Source of the DNA: Pyxicephalus adspersus
Lineage: Eukaryota; Chordata; Amphibia; Anura; Pyxicephalidae
Direction: 5' to 3'
DNA: 64,000 nt
Assembly: GCF_032062135.1 (NCBI RefSeq)
Contig: NC_092859.1
Location: 45,561,611 to 45,625,610 of the forward strand
Both the position numbers and the translations under genes were made by a program. This document shows positions 51,702-62,640 of the stretch, in pieces. Numbering within the stretch: the first letter of the stretch is position 1; every line of letters starts with the position of its first letter. The notes below the pieces were generated by a model. That model saw only the letters and a list, made by a program, of their open reading frames with translations. It was not told the DNA's origin and did no database searches.

Positions 51702-51903
51702 CCCTGTTTCCCCGATGATAAGACACTGTCTTATTTTTTCTGGAAGGCCAAAATATGCTCTAGGGCTTATTTTCAGGGGGATGCCTTATTTACCCATGAA
51801 GAAGACTACAGTACACAGTTATTGTTCACTTATTTTACATTTTTCTCTAAAAAGGGGGGGCTGTCTTATTTGATGGCCCTGCCTTATCATCGGGGAAACA
51901 CGG
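51702..51903 (+). mobile_element. TA-flanked MITE (CCCTGTTTCCCC ends), short copy
   Basis: Ends CCCTGTTTCCCCGATGATAA and TTATCATCGGGGAAACACGG are near-perfect inverted repeats flanked by TA on both sides. Same family as 21939-22619 but only 202 bp, so an internally deleted copy. Confidence 0.8.
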
Positions 51904-52019
51904 TAGTACAGTCACTTTGAATGATCCTTAATAGAATATGAAAATAAAAGACATTTACAAATACTGTACTGCATTTTGAAAGCCAGCCTGCCATAGGATT
52001 TATTAATTATTATATAAAA

Positions 52020-52530
52020 TTTAAGCGTACCTAAACTCAGAATTTTTACTGTACATAGAAGAGTAGACAACCCTTTTATTTAAAGTAAAAATTTAGTTTG
52101 CTTGCGTTTTTTTTTTGACACACCCTTTTTTAAATAAAAAAAGGGTGCAGCAACGCCCTCTTAATTTTTAATCGCCTAGGCAATCAAACATTAATGGGAG
52201 CACAGAGCTTTCTGGGATACTTATGTCACACATCCCGGGGGGCTCTTGGCTACTACTTCTGCACATTCCCGAACATCTCAACCATGCGCAGAAGGAGCCC
52301 TTTCATCAATAGAAAAAAAATTGTTTTTTCCCAAAATACTTTACCTGATTTCACACCTGCGTAGTGCAGAATCAGGTGACGTAGGAAGAAGAACGCAGAA
52401 GGAGAGAGGAGAAGCTTCCTCTGCGCCGGGCCATAGACAACGCAGGACCCGAAGGAAGAAAGCTCCGATGGACAGACTGATCTGCAGGATTGAAGGTAAG
52501 TGGGATTTTTTTGGGTTTACTTCCGCTTTA
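52020..52530 (+). mobile_element. TTAA-type MITE, long form, copy 2
   Basis: Begins TTAAGCGTACCTAAACTCAG and ends GGGTTTACTTCCGCTTTA; termini are imperfect inverted repeats. Inverted relative to the copy at 17738-18230. Encodes nothing convincing; the 127-codon frame at 52246-52629 is a by-product of its purine-rich interior. Confidence 0.75.
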
Positions 52531-55074
52531 TTAATAGACATGGCAATGCTAGCTGAAGAATTTAAGAGAAGAATGCAGTACATACATTGTAAAAGCTGTA
52601 CTGCTCCTTTCTCCATAGAAAGGGAATGAAGGTTATCAATCACATTTTCCACATATAATGATCATACATTGCCAACTTGTTAAACAGTTCAGGTTTTACC
52701 AGTTATGTTTGAAAGCATTGTTTGCATCCACAATGTTTTTGGGCACCTAGTGAGAATAATATTTATAGCACTTTAAGGAATTTTTAAACAGCAGCTAGAA
52801 AACAAAAATAGAGAAGAATAAATATCAGTGGGTAGACTCTCTAAAAAAATCAGAAAAGTAATAAATACATACCATAAAGGATATTATATTTAATAGTCCA
52901 ACTAAAATTATTACTAAAAACAAATTAATTACAATCTAATCAGAAATTCCTGATTGTTTAACAATACAATTATGAAATCCTAACAGCCATTCTCAGAGTG
53001 GGAAAAGAACCCAAACACACAAAATGTAAAAAATAAAGCACAAATTATTGGATACCCTGCCTTATCGCCTGTTAAGGGCAAAGTGACAGGGCCTCTTTAG
53101 CTCCTCCTGTTCCATGTTATACTTATTTTCACAGTGCTGCTCCACCACTACTTTCTTCATTGCAACCAATGCAGAATACTATGCGCTCCTGAAAAGAATA
53201 ACTAAGGGGGTCACAACGTGTTGCTTTACATGTAACCCTTGACCTTGTTGCCCGATGTTAATCTCCACTTCCAAAATTTTTTAAATAAAACAATGAAAGT
53301 TTTTAGAGTGGGCCTCCTGACAAAAATCATAACCCTAACATCTCATAAATACATAAATATTAAACACGCAGTATATAGTATCTCTAGCTGCAAGAATACC
53401 CTACAATTCAACACCTATCCTTTTACCAGAAGAATTTGTAAACAGGGAACATATTTCTACACATTATGTCTCCGTCTTGTTTAAACTTTATGCTTTATGG
53501 TATACAAAATGATGTTTAAATATTTAACATGTATGGTAAAAGGAATTTAACAGTAGACTGACTTAATTCCAATAATTACACATACAGAGGACAAGAACCC
53601 TGCTCTAAAAAAAGCACTGAATGGCACAAAACATCAAACATTTAAAACACATGTTGCAAGTTGTCAAATGTTACACTCCTCCACATGCTATCCTCTATGC
53701 CTTTCAGGCCATGAATTGCTAATGCACTGTAAATGGTGCATTTTAATATGGCTTACGGTTCACCTTAACTTTCCAAAACTAAAGAAGAACTTTATCAACA
53801 GTCAGACTAATAATCATAATGTAACCTCAACAATCACTTCACAAGTGTGGTTATCTCAAATAGTAATTAAAAAAAATAATGTTCAGTTTTCCAGAAAACC
53901 AAATCTACTTAAAAACTGGACAAGTGGGCTATTACTTATAGATTCAGATAATTATAAAAAAACATTAAATAATGTTATCCGCATCCCTTTGAACATAAAG
54001 CATTTTCCCTTCTCATCTAAAACCCATCAGAATTGCCTTTGTTGAGGTTAGATCGGTGTACATGATATATTCATATTAGTTGCTAAGAGGTATTACATTT
54101 ATAACTAGTCACTTGGTAATTAGCTCTCTTTATTGGATAAGGCATCAATGCTTAACCTGTTCACTTAGACTAAAATATTTAAGGTATTTGGGGAAGCAGA
54201 CTCATTTATACCCCCAATGTAAGGGACATACCAGCAGGCGTACCATGTGATCGACATTGAGGTTTGGTAGCACAGAGGACCCAGAGGTGTTTAGTTACAC
54301 CGATAATGGTGAACACCAAAATCAAAAGGTATGCAGGGGTTGGAGGAGGTTGTTATTTTCAATTAGAATCTGAGATAATATTAAAAAAAAAATGGGAGAT
54401 GACCCGAGGTTTAAACGAGGATTATTCAAGGATAACCTTTGAAAGTATTATAAAACTGAAAGCATGTTTGGAACAGACCATAGGCAGAGGTATCACGTTT
54501 GTCAATGGTAAGTGAATTTAAACATGCTTAGGATAAACATAGGTCTATCCTCAGTCTAAAAGGTCTATGAAACTAAAAGGTCTATAAAACTCTATGTTTT
54601 AGAGGAGATGAAATTAGGGACACAAGATCCCTTTAGGTATTTGTACTGTATAAACAAACATTTTTCTTCTTATTGTTTTTTTTTTATGGTGTATAATGAG
54701 GTTAGGCCCTGTGTTAGATATCTTTTGCTGGGGTAATTTCACTCCTCCATTCAGATTTTAAATCTATTAGTTTTATTTTTATATATGGTACAATTTTTAC
54801 TAACATGTTAGTTTGAAAATAAAAAAAATCATCTGGCATCTGTTTAGTACATACAGTTCCCAAAATCTAAGACAAAAAAATGCAATTTCAAATGTCACTT
54901 GCAGCCAAACATGCTGAAAAAACTGGGCATTTGTGGTACAAGCAAAAGTGAAGAGTATACTTTCAGTACTTTCCTAATGTTATTAGTCCCTGCAGCAATT
55001 AAAAGATCTGCCTGATGTAACCTGATAACCAGAACTAGCACAGTGGGTTTTCCACCAGCAACTTCACCAGACTT

Positions 55075-55155
55075 CCACTAGAGGGAGAGAAGACAAAATA
55101 AAGGCTGAACATTTTCCTGCCAAAAGTACCTCCTTTCTGCAGCACCCTCTAGTGG
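55075..55155. promoter_or_regulatory. Facing pair of CTCF-like motifs
   Basis: Plus strand 55075-55088 reads CCACTAGAGGGAGA (12 of 14 of the CTCF core); minus strand 55142-55155 reads CCACTAGAGGGTGC (13 of 14). The shared CCACTAGAGGG forms an 11-bp inverted repeat with 56 bp between the arms. Could be an insulator-type site, or the ends of a small inverted-repeat element. Confidence 0.35.
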
Positions 55156-55401
55156 TAGTATTGAGCATCTGCTGCAAAAAGACAATTTAAACACACTTCC
55201 TTCAGTCTTTTAGTAGCCTGTTTTAAATTTTTTATGATCTGGATACAGAAACAAATAAGAAGTATTTGCATTTGCTAAAAGTGTATTTAATAATGAAACA
55301 GCTATGTAGATAGTATTACTGCTTTCTGAATGGACTACAGTAAGTAAAAGTATTGCAGACGGAGGTTCAAAAGAGGTGCCAGTACAAAATAAACAAACCC
55401 A

Positions 55402-55402
55402 T

Positions 55403-55453
<51 letters not shown>

Positions 55454-55680
55454 AAAAAGGACCTGATTTATTAAAGCTGTTCAAGGCTGGGTAAGATGGG
55501 TGATCCAGCATACCTGTAACAGATCTGGTCCAGGGTTCAAAACATTTGCTAACAAACAGCAAATAACTTTGAAGTAATCCATTCCAGGTTTGCTGGATCA
55601 CCCAGCTTCACTGATGAAAGTTCATCTTCTCCAGCCTTAATAAATCAGGCCAATAGATAGATAAATAAATAAATAGATAG
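55402..55680. repeat. GATA microsatellite interrupted by a foldback element
   Basis: About 11 GATA units at 55402-55447, then a palindromic element (55459-55651: left GGACCTGATTTATTAAAGCT, right TTAATAAATCAGGCC), then ATAGATAGATAAATAAATAA to 55680. The GATA array resumes after the element, so the element inserted into a pre-existing array. Confidence 0.85.
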
Positions 55681-55681
55681 A

Positions 55682-55828
55682 TTGTAAGCTCTTTGGGCAG
55701 GGTCTCCTCCTCCTGTGTCACTGTCTGTATCTGTCTGTCATTTTCAACCCCAATTTAATGTACAGCGATGCATATTATGTTGGGGCTATATAAATCCTGT
55801 TTATTAATAATAATAATAATAATAATAC
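55682..55828 (+). repeat. SINE/LINE-like element 3' end with (AAT)n tail
   Basis: Contains TGTAAGCTCTTTGGGCAGGG, TGTGTCACTGTCTGTATCTG, TTGGGGCTATATAAATCCTG and a tail of about seven AAT units. This type of sequence is common in frog genomes; it is the longest of three copies here. It abuts the GATA array. Confidence 0.75.
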
Positions 55829-57552
55829 CAACAACAACAGTAGGTAGGTCACACCAGTGACATTTTCAGCATGTGGTCAGCAATGGCAGCCACATATATT
55901 CCTTGTTAAAATAACAATGCAGACCATCAAATAAACAGAGATGAGAATCCCACTCTATCTACAGATCCACAGATGTGATATAGGATGGTAAATCCCTCCT
56001 TATTGAACACAAATGGACAGAAGTTTATTTTATTTTATTTTATTTGGGGTGTGGGGGATCTGCTCAAAACAAAAGTGCATCTGCTATGTGAATTACCACT
56101 ATGAATTACCAATGTAAATATTGAATAACCAAACAATAAATAATACAGATAACTAAAGTGCTGAAAAGAACAATTAATTATTCCTAAAGTATAGCTTACA
56201 GGCTCAAATAAAAAGACGACATTAGAGAACAATAAAAACAATCACAGTATGTACCCATTGCAGGTCTACACTATTAGAGTATAAAATTTGTGAAGATAAA
56301 AAATATTAAACAAGAGGTTAATAATGCAGAATGTATAGTATGTATAAAATAAGATGTGAGAAATGCATGCGTTATGGAATAATGGAAATGCCGAGGATTT
56401 TAGCAGTAGAAGGGGACTGATGTATTCCTGCCTGGCACAATGAATAAAATACAGAGCAGTGTTCTGTGGAGTGTAAACAAACACTACATGGCACGAGCTG
56501 CTTGTTGCCTAGGAGATAAATGGAGCAGTACTATTTTCTGCACAGGGACCGCAATGCTAACATTGTCACTCATTAAGGATGCATATACATTATGCCTCAC
56601 TGCTCTGTGCAGTATGTCCCTAATACACTCACTACAGCAACATTTAAAACTGGCTACAGTACATAGAACCCAGCGATTACATTTCTTCATTATCTGGGTT
56701 GAAGGTTAATAAAACAGAACATGCAAAAAACAACTTTAATATTCATTCAGTAAATCCAGTTATTCAACCACCACATCTGCTTATGGAAACAGCTCAAGGA
56801 AATCGTTTTACCTAAAATACAAATTAAATTCAGGATTTTAAAATTGTTATTCCTTTTTAGGAATAAATAATGGCTATATGTTTAAAAAATGTTAAAACAA
56901 AGTAAGGATATAAAAGTATCAGATTCCACTCCATTAATTCTGACCTTCGAGATAGCACTCCTGACCTGACGGGTGTTACACTGGGGTTGTATGCTGGGGA
57001 TTTATAGATTCTACTTTATGTTTGGCCTTTGTAGTCATTGTAAACATTGAAATGTTCTTCCTGTGAAGTGTGGTCATTAATTGGCTCTCATGTTACAGAC
57101 AAATATTTCTCCTGACAACACATTAGATGCAATTCTTTTTCTGGGCACACAAGAGACATTTGTCCACCACTAAGTGTCTCCCTAAGCATAGTTTTCTGCT
57201 GACCTCCAGTGCAGGACAGGAAATTGTAACCTCAATCAACTACAGCACTGCATCTTCTACACAAAATACACAGAAAAGTAACAAAGCAAAATCAAAGAGG
57301 GAACTCCATGCTTAAATATTTTGTTTTCAAATCTATACAACAGTGCTGTACAAAGAGTTATCAGCCATTTACACCATGCTTCTCTAAAGTTTACATTCTA
57401 GTTGTCTGTAATATGATCACATTGATATTACTGCTATTATTACCTGGAATAATTATTATACGCAGAAAATTATAAATTCTATCTTGGACTTATCAGGCAT
57501 AAGATATTTTACTTTCAGCACATTTGTACACAATATCTGATAAATCAGCTAT

Positions 57553-57682
57553 TAAAGTACAACTCCGCCTAATAATTTTTTTTGTTTTGGGATACAGTAG
57601 GGAAGAGTTATATTTTCTTCCAGGTTTTTTTTTCTGTTTCATCTGGGGAAATTCTTCTTTAATTTCCTATCCCCAGAGCACC

Positions 57683-57720
<38 letters not shown>

Positions 57721-57730
57721 GATATATACA
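57553..57730. repeat. TTAAAGTACAACTCCGCC repeat fragment and AT microsatellite
   Basis: 57553-57676 starts with TTAAAGTACAACTCCGCC and resembles the piece at 3529 (TTAAAGTGGAACTCCAGGC) and part of 35317-35560 (GGGGAAGAGTTT). It is followed by a (TA)n tract at 57684-57730 with further AT repeats to about 57770. Confidence 0.5.
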
Positions 57731-59965
57731 AATATGTGTGTATATATGTAAATATATATACACGCACACACAATGGCAGAGATGGGTTATCATCTTGACA
57801 GACAGCAACAAAAACATTGTTAGATTTTGTTACCTTGTTCTCTGTAGACTGTTATCCTGTATTACCCTTATTTATTTCCTTATAATGTCCCTATAATACA
57901 CAGGACAGAATGTAAAGATCGTTTTCATAAATGTACAAATGTACAACGAAAAATCCTGAGGCTTCAAACCCTAACAGATTGTATATACAAAATGAACATT
58001 TTTTTTTTCATTTTAGGGTGGTGAAATACCAATAAGGTAAAATTATAGCTAAAGTGAAAGATGAAACCTCCGATCAGGACTTTATTGGCGTCCTTGTCGT
58101 TTGAGGAGATTAACCCTCCCTAATTGCCCTGGTGACCACCGTTATTGAGAGAGGAATTAAAATGAATTCTATATTTTCATGGAAGTCTTTGAAACAGGAG
58201 AAAGGTGAACATCTTCAAATAAAGACAGCAGTCCATGAATACTATAAAAACCTGAAAGTGGTTAAACTTTTGTCCTTTCTGTCCAGAGTGCTTGGAGTTA
58301 TAATTCAAGCAACCACTGTCATTTTGGATTATAGAAGAACAGATCCTAAAACCACAGAATGATAAATAAAAGAGAAGACACACAACCTGGTCGGCGACCA
58401 CTGCACTGCAAGGCAGCAGTTTTACCCAAAAACACACTGGGCCTCTGCCACTATAATGTAAATTGTGTAAGTAAACCTGTGTCCATATCACACACTCGTA
58501 TCAAATTCCCTGAAAAGATATTTAAAATAGAATAGAATAAAAGAATTTAAATAGAGATGCAGTAGTACCAGGTTCAAAGATGAGCATGATAAAAGTAGAG
58601 AAGATAGAGCAGAATCCATCAAAATAGAAACACCATGCTAGTACATCCTTATCCTGCCACAAGGAAAAACAAAAATGTCTTTAGCATTGCTCTTTGATTA
58701 CACTGTATATGTATTGTTTGTTATTGTCATCTTTACTATGTTCATAGTACTGTTAGAACTGTATGGTAAAAGTGGTGTGCAGTCTCCAAAATAAGAACTC
58801 ATACAACTCCTTATTTTGTTTATTGTGTCAAAAACTATTACACAGTGTAGGTTTTTCATACATAAGGGCCATAATGCCCTCATAATCAATTGTCTATTTT
58901 GTAGCTATTCTGGGAGGGAGATATGTAGACATAGTATATTGCATTACACTTTGTGTCTTTTATCATTTAATGGTAACAATGACTTGTGTTTCCAGATATT
59001 TTACCTTTCCAGTATATTTTGCCAAGCTACCAGCTTATTGGTTAGCTTTCCACAATAAAATCAGACCATCTTACAGATTATACCCTGTACTGCAATACAT
59101 TTTCTATTAAGATCCAAAATAAAAGCACCCCATATACGTATATAATCAGAGTATTTCTATTTTAATCTGAACAAGCAAAATGACAGATGGCATCTCATTG
59201 ACATAGAGGCTGTAAACCTACAGTGGGGCTGTTATTAAGAAATAATTACATGGATCCACTGCCTCTGCCCACATAAAGGCAAACATTTGAATTCCAATAC
59301 TTCATTTTTCACATATGTGAACAGGTTTCCACAAGTGCTTCTTACTGAGATCACTTTGGAGATTTTATATATAAAAGAATATAATAAGAATATAATACCA
59401 GCACACAAAAACCAAGGTACATGTTTTGTAATAATGTTAGTTGTGAAATCTACTACAGAATAAATATTAGTAATAATATTAATACTAATCATATAACCTA
59501 GAAATTCAGTGCAACTGTGAAATCTTGCTTTTACTACAGTGCCTGCAAAATATTAGCATACTGAAAATAGATACATTGATTTATGAATCCCGGGTGGGAA
59601 AAAAAAGCTTCAAGAAACAACCAGCTGTTTTTTTAACCTGGTACCCAGATATCTGGCAAACAGCTCCAATGTGTTTTGGCAAGTTTTCACAAACTTGCAT
59701 CATTGTATTTTATCTTGATATAATTACTTATGTTATCTGCAATTTAGTTTATGTAAAAAAGTCACTAATTGCTTCTATTATATGATTTCTTTAAGCTTCC
59801 CCAACGCTGCTGTCATAAACTAATATTAAATAAAACATTAGGATCTGAGATCCCCAATGGAGGGAGACACAAGTAATTATAAAGTAAGCCATAAAGTGTA
59901 TGGTAAGTATTTATCCAAAGTACTACTGGTATGCATAATAATGTACACGCAAAAAAAATCCTCAC

Positions 59966-62389
59966 CTGATTGGGGTCATTTAACCCATTTATGCCAATGA
60001 AAGCCTCTTCCTCACTAACCACAGTCTTCATCTGTGGGACATTTAGAGTCCCGAGGAAGGTAAAATCATTTTTATCTGTTGGTGGTAAACATGTTTTAAA
60101 TCTTTGATCAGTAGGCTCCATCCGAACCTCCATGTACTTTAATGTACCATCTGCATTCACGTGAAGTGTTGGTTTATATGGTTCAGAATAATATTTGGGC
60201 TGAGGTCTTCCAGTACAGCACCAGTAACCATTGTAATATGAATTTTTCCTTATACATCTTACAAACAGAAGAATGAAAGTAATAAGGGAAACTAAACTAA
60301 CTGCCACCAAAGAAATGATCAAGTACAAGTTCATGTTAGTCTTGTTGGATGTGTTAGAATGAAAAGTATGAGACTGATGGTTCACTTTTGGATCTTTGTC
60401 CTCCACAGTAAGAAGGATAGTGATAGTGGAGGACAAAGGGGGCTCTCCATGATCTCTCACTGTAATACCAAGTCTTTGCTCCAACTGGTCACCCTCCTGG
60501 AATTCCCGTAAGGTTCTTATTTCTCCTGTATGAGCAGATATTTGAAATAATGATGGATCTGTAGAGTCTTGTACGTTAAAAAACAGCCAAGCATTATGAC
60601 CTGAGTCTGCATCAACTGCAGATACTTTTGCAACCAATATACCAGAAGAAGCAAACTTTGTGATCCTCTGCTGAGAAACATAGTCCCTGGAAAATTCAGG
60701 GTATATTATTTGTGGAGCATTATCATTTGTATCCGAAACAAAGATAAATATGTTTGTAGTAGAAGAAAGTTTTGGAGAACCAGAATCTTCTACTTTAACC
60801 GAAATTTGCAAAACCTGAGTATGTTCATAATCAAAGGAACGTTGGGCATATATGTTGCCGTTGTTGGCATCAATGTATACTAATGAGGATGCAGATGTTC
60901 CACCTATTTGCGTTTCAAGGACTGAATAAGTCAACTGAGAGTTTAACCCTTCATCAAGATCAAATGCAGATACAGTGCACAAAAAACTTCCAGGGTCATT
61001 ATTTTCTTTGATAAAAGCATTAAATTGAGTTTGAGAAAAGGTAGGTGGATTATCATTAACATCAAAAACATGTAACATAATTGTGGTCTGGGTGTGTAAA
61101 GGGGGAAAACCCTGATCTGTTGCAATCAAATTAAGAGTATACAGTGCTTTTTTCTCTCTATCAAGAGGTCCATCTGTTACTATTGCATATCTGTTATTAA
61201 ATTGTTTTATTATAAATGGGAGGTTAGGTTTTAATTCCAAAGTCACTTCACCATTTTTTCCGGAATCCTTGTCTTTTACACTAAGAAACCCTACAGCTGT
61301 TCCTATTGCTGCATTTTCCGATACAGAATTTACCAGGGAAGTTAAAGAGATCTCCGGAGAATTGTCGTTAATGTCTTCTATTTCAATCACTACTATACAA
61401 CGGCTTTCCAAATCTCCTTTGTCTTTTGCTCTTACAGATATTTCATAAAAATCAGCTTCTTCAAAGTCTACAACACCCTTGACAGATAGTTCTCCAGTTA
61501 GATGGTTTAGGTCAAATATTTGTTTTATAGACTCCAGTGTGTGGTAATCGAAAAAATACTCCACTTCTCCATTAGGTCCTTCATCCAAGTCTGTTGCATT
61601 CAATTTTAAAATAATTGTTTTTGGTGGTGTATTTTCCTGTAAGGACACTTTATACGTTGTGTGGTCAAAAATAGGTGCGTTGTCATTGCTATCCATAACA
61701 ATTACAGTAATCTGAGATGTACCAGATTTGGGAGGTTTACCACCATCAACTGCAGTTATTAAAAGTGTATGGCTTGCCGTCTCCTCTCTATCCAATGACT
61801 TTTCAATAATTAGTTCAGGAATAATAGTTCCATCTTTTCTTTTGTTTACTGATAAGGAAAAGTATTGGCTGGCACTAAGTAAATATTGAGACACACCGTT
61901 ACTGCCTGTATCTGGATCCTGTGCAATCTCCAAAGGAAAACGAATGCCAGGATTTGCTAAAAATTCAAAAATTTTAAAAGTTTGCCCAAGGGATGAGAAG
62001 CTTGGAAAATGGTCATTTATATCAAAAACTTCTACCTCCATACTATAAAGTTCCAAAGGCTGTTCAACAATAATTTCTAGAGTCAATGAGCAGCTTACCC
62101 CAGATCCACAAAGGGTTTCTCTGTCCACCCTTTCTTTAACAGCCAACACTCCATTTTCCTGGTTTATTGTGAAATATCTTGAGCCCACTTCTGAACCCAG
62201 TCTCATCCTCCGCCTAGATACATCTGCAAGGTTTATTTTTAGGTCCTGAGCTACATTACCTATGTATGTCCCAGGTTCCGTCTCTTCAACAATAGAATAC
62301 TGAAGCTGCCCTGAGACCCAGCCCCAGCTACAAAGGAACAGTAAAGACAGTACTTGCCTTTCCCAAGGCTTAAAGATGTGGAAGTCCAT
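59966..62389 (-). CDS. pcdhg: Protocadherin gamma variable exon V1 (gamma-C5-like)
   Basis: Single large first exon coding 808 residues, followed by a GTGAGG donor and joined in phase 0 to constant exon C1. It encodes a homophilic neuronal adhesion receptor. Seen: signal peptide 1-27 ending in WVSG with mature start QLQYS; CX5C disulfide loop in EC1 (C94, C100); six cadherin repeats with linker motifs DINDHFP (123-129), DSNDNAP (233-239), DINDNSP (339-345), DVNDNPP (443-449) and DTNDNAP (553-559); membrane span about 688-711; and a cytoplasmic part with DGTLKYMEVRMEPTD (747-761). The signal-peptide end and this cytoplasmic motif resemble mammalian PCDHGC5 and the neighbouring exon V2. Oddity: the EC1 linker ends in H instead of the usual N. 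The open frame runs on past the donor to 59813, but that part is intron. Start chosen because it directly precedes the signal peptide and shares its context with V2. Confidence 0.95.
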
Positions 62390-62640
62390 AACTTAAATTT
62401 CATGAAATCCCACATATGTTATAATCCAAAGGCAAAATAAATCCTGCGAATTACAGCTACAGATAAATCCATATCAAATGTGCAAATCATCCTGAGGATT
62501 TTATAAGCACAGCAGCTATGATTCCTGTTTCTGGAAAGGTAGGAGGGCGACTGAGACAGAGGGAGGAGAGTAAATGATGATGTTTTGTAGTAAGGCAGTT
62601 GACTGACTAGCAGCTTTGCCCTCTTCTGGCCAAGCCAAAC
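62390..62640 (-). promoter_or_regulatory. V1 promoter region with a CTCF/CSE-like motif
   Basis: At 62616-62629 the minus strand reads CCAGAAGAGGGCAA, matching 12 of 14 positions of the CTCF core, 227 bp upstream of the V1 start and in the direction of transcription. It aligns in place and sequence with the perfect motif upstream of V2 (shared GAGGGCA). Both exons also share the 14 nt TTTAAGTTATGGAC across the start codon, so the promoter and 5' UTR were probably duplicated with the exon. Confidence 0.5.

Larger units (their letters stand above)
50977..59965. other. Interval between variable exons V2 and V1
   Basis: 9 kb with the V2 promoter region at one end, then two MITEs (51702, 52020), an inverted pair of CTCF-like motifs (55075-55155), a GATA array carrying a foldback element, a SINE-like tail and AT microsatellites. 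No degraded cadherin exon was recognised. Splicing of V1 to C1 must skip all of it. Confidence 0.6.

Noticed and set aside
52246..52652. 127- and 103-codon frames on both strands
   Set aside because: Inside the TTAA-type MITE; the same region in the other copy is not open in the same way.
59813..59965. C-terminal extension of the V1 open frame
   Set aside because: Follows a consensus donor (GTGAGG) after DPNQ and loses all similarity; it is intron sequence.
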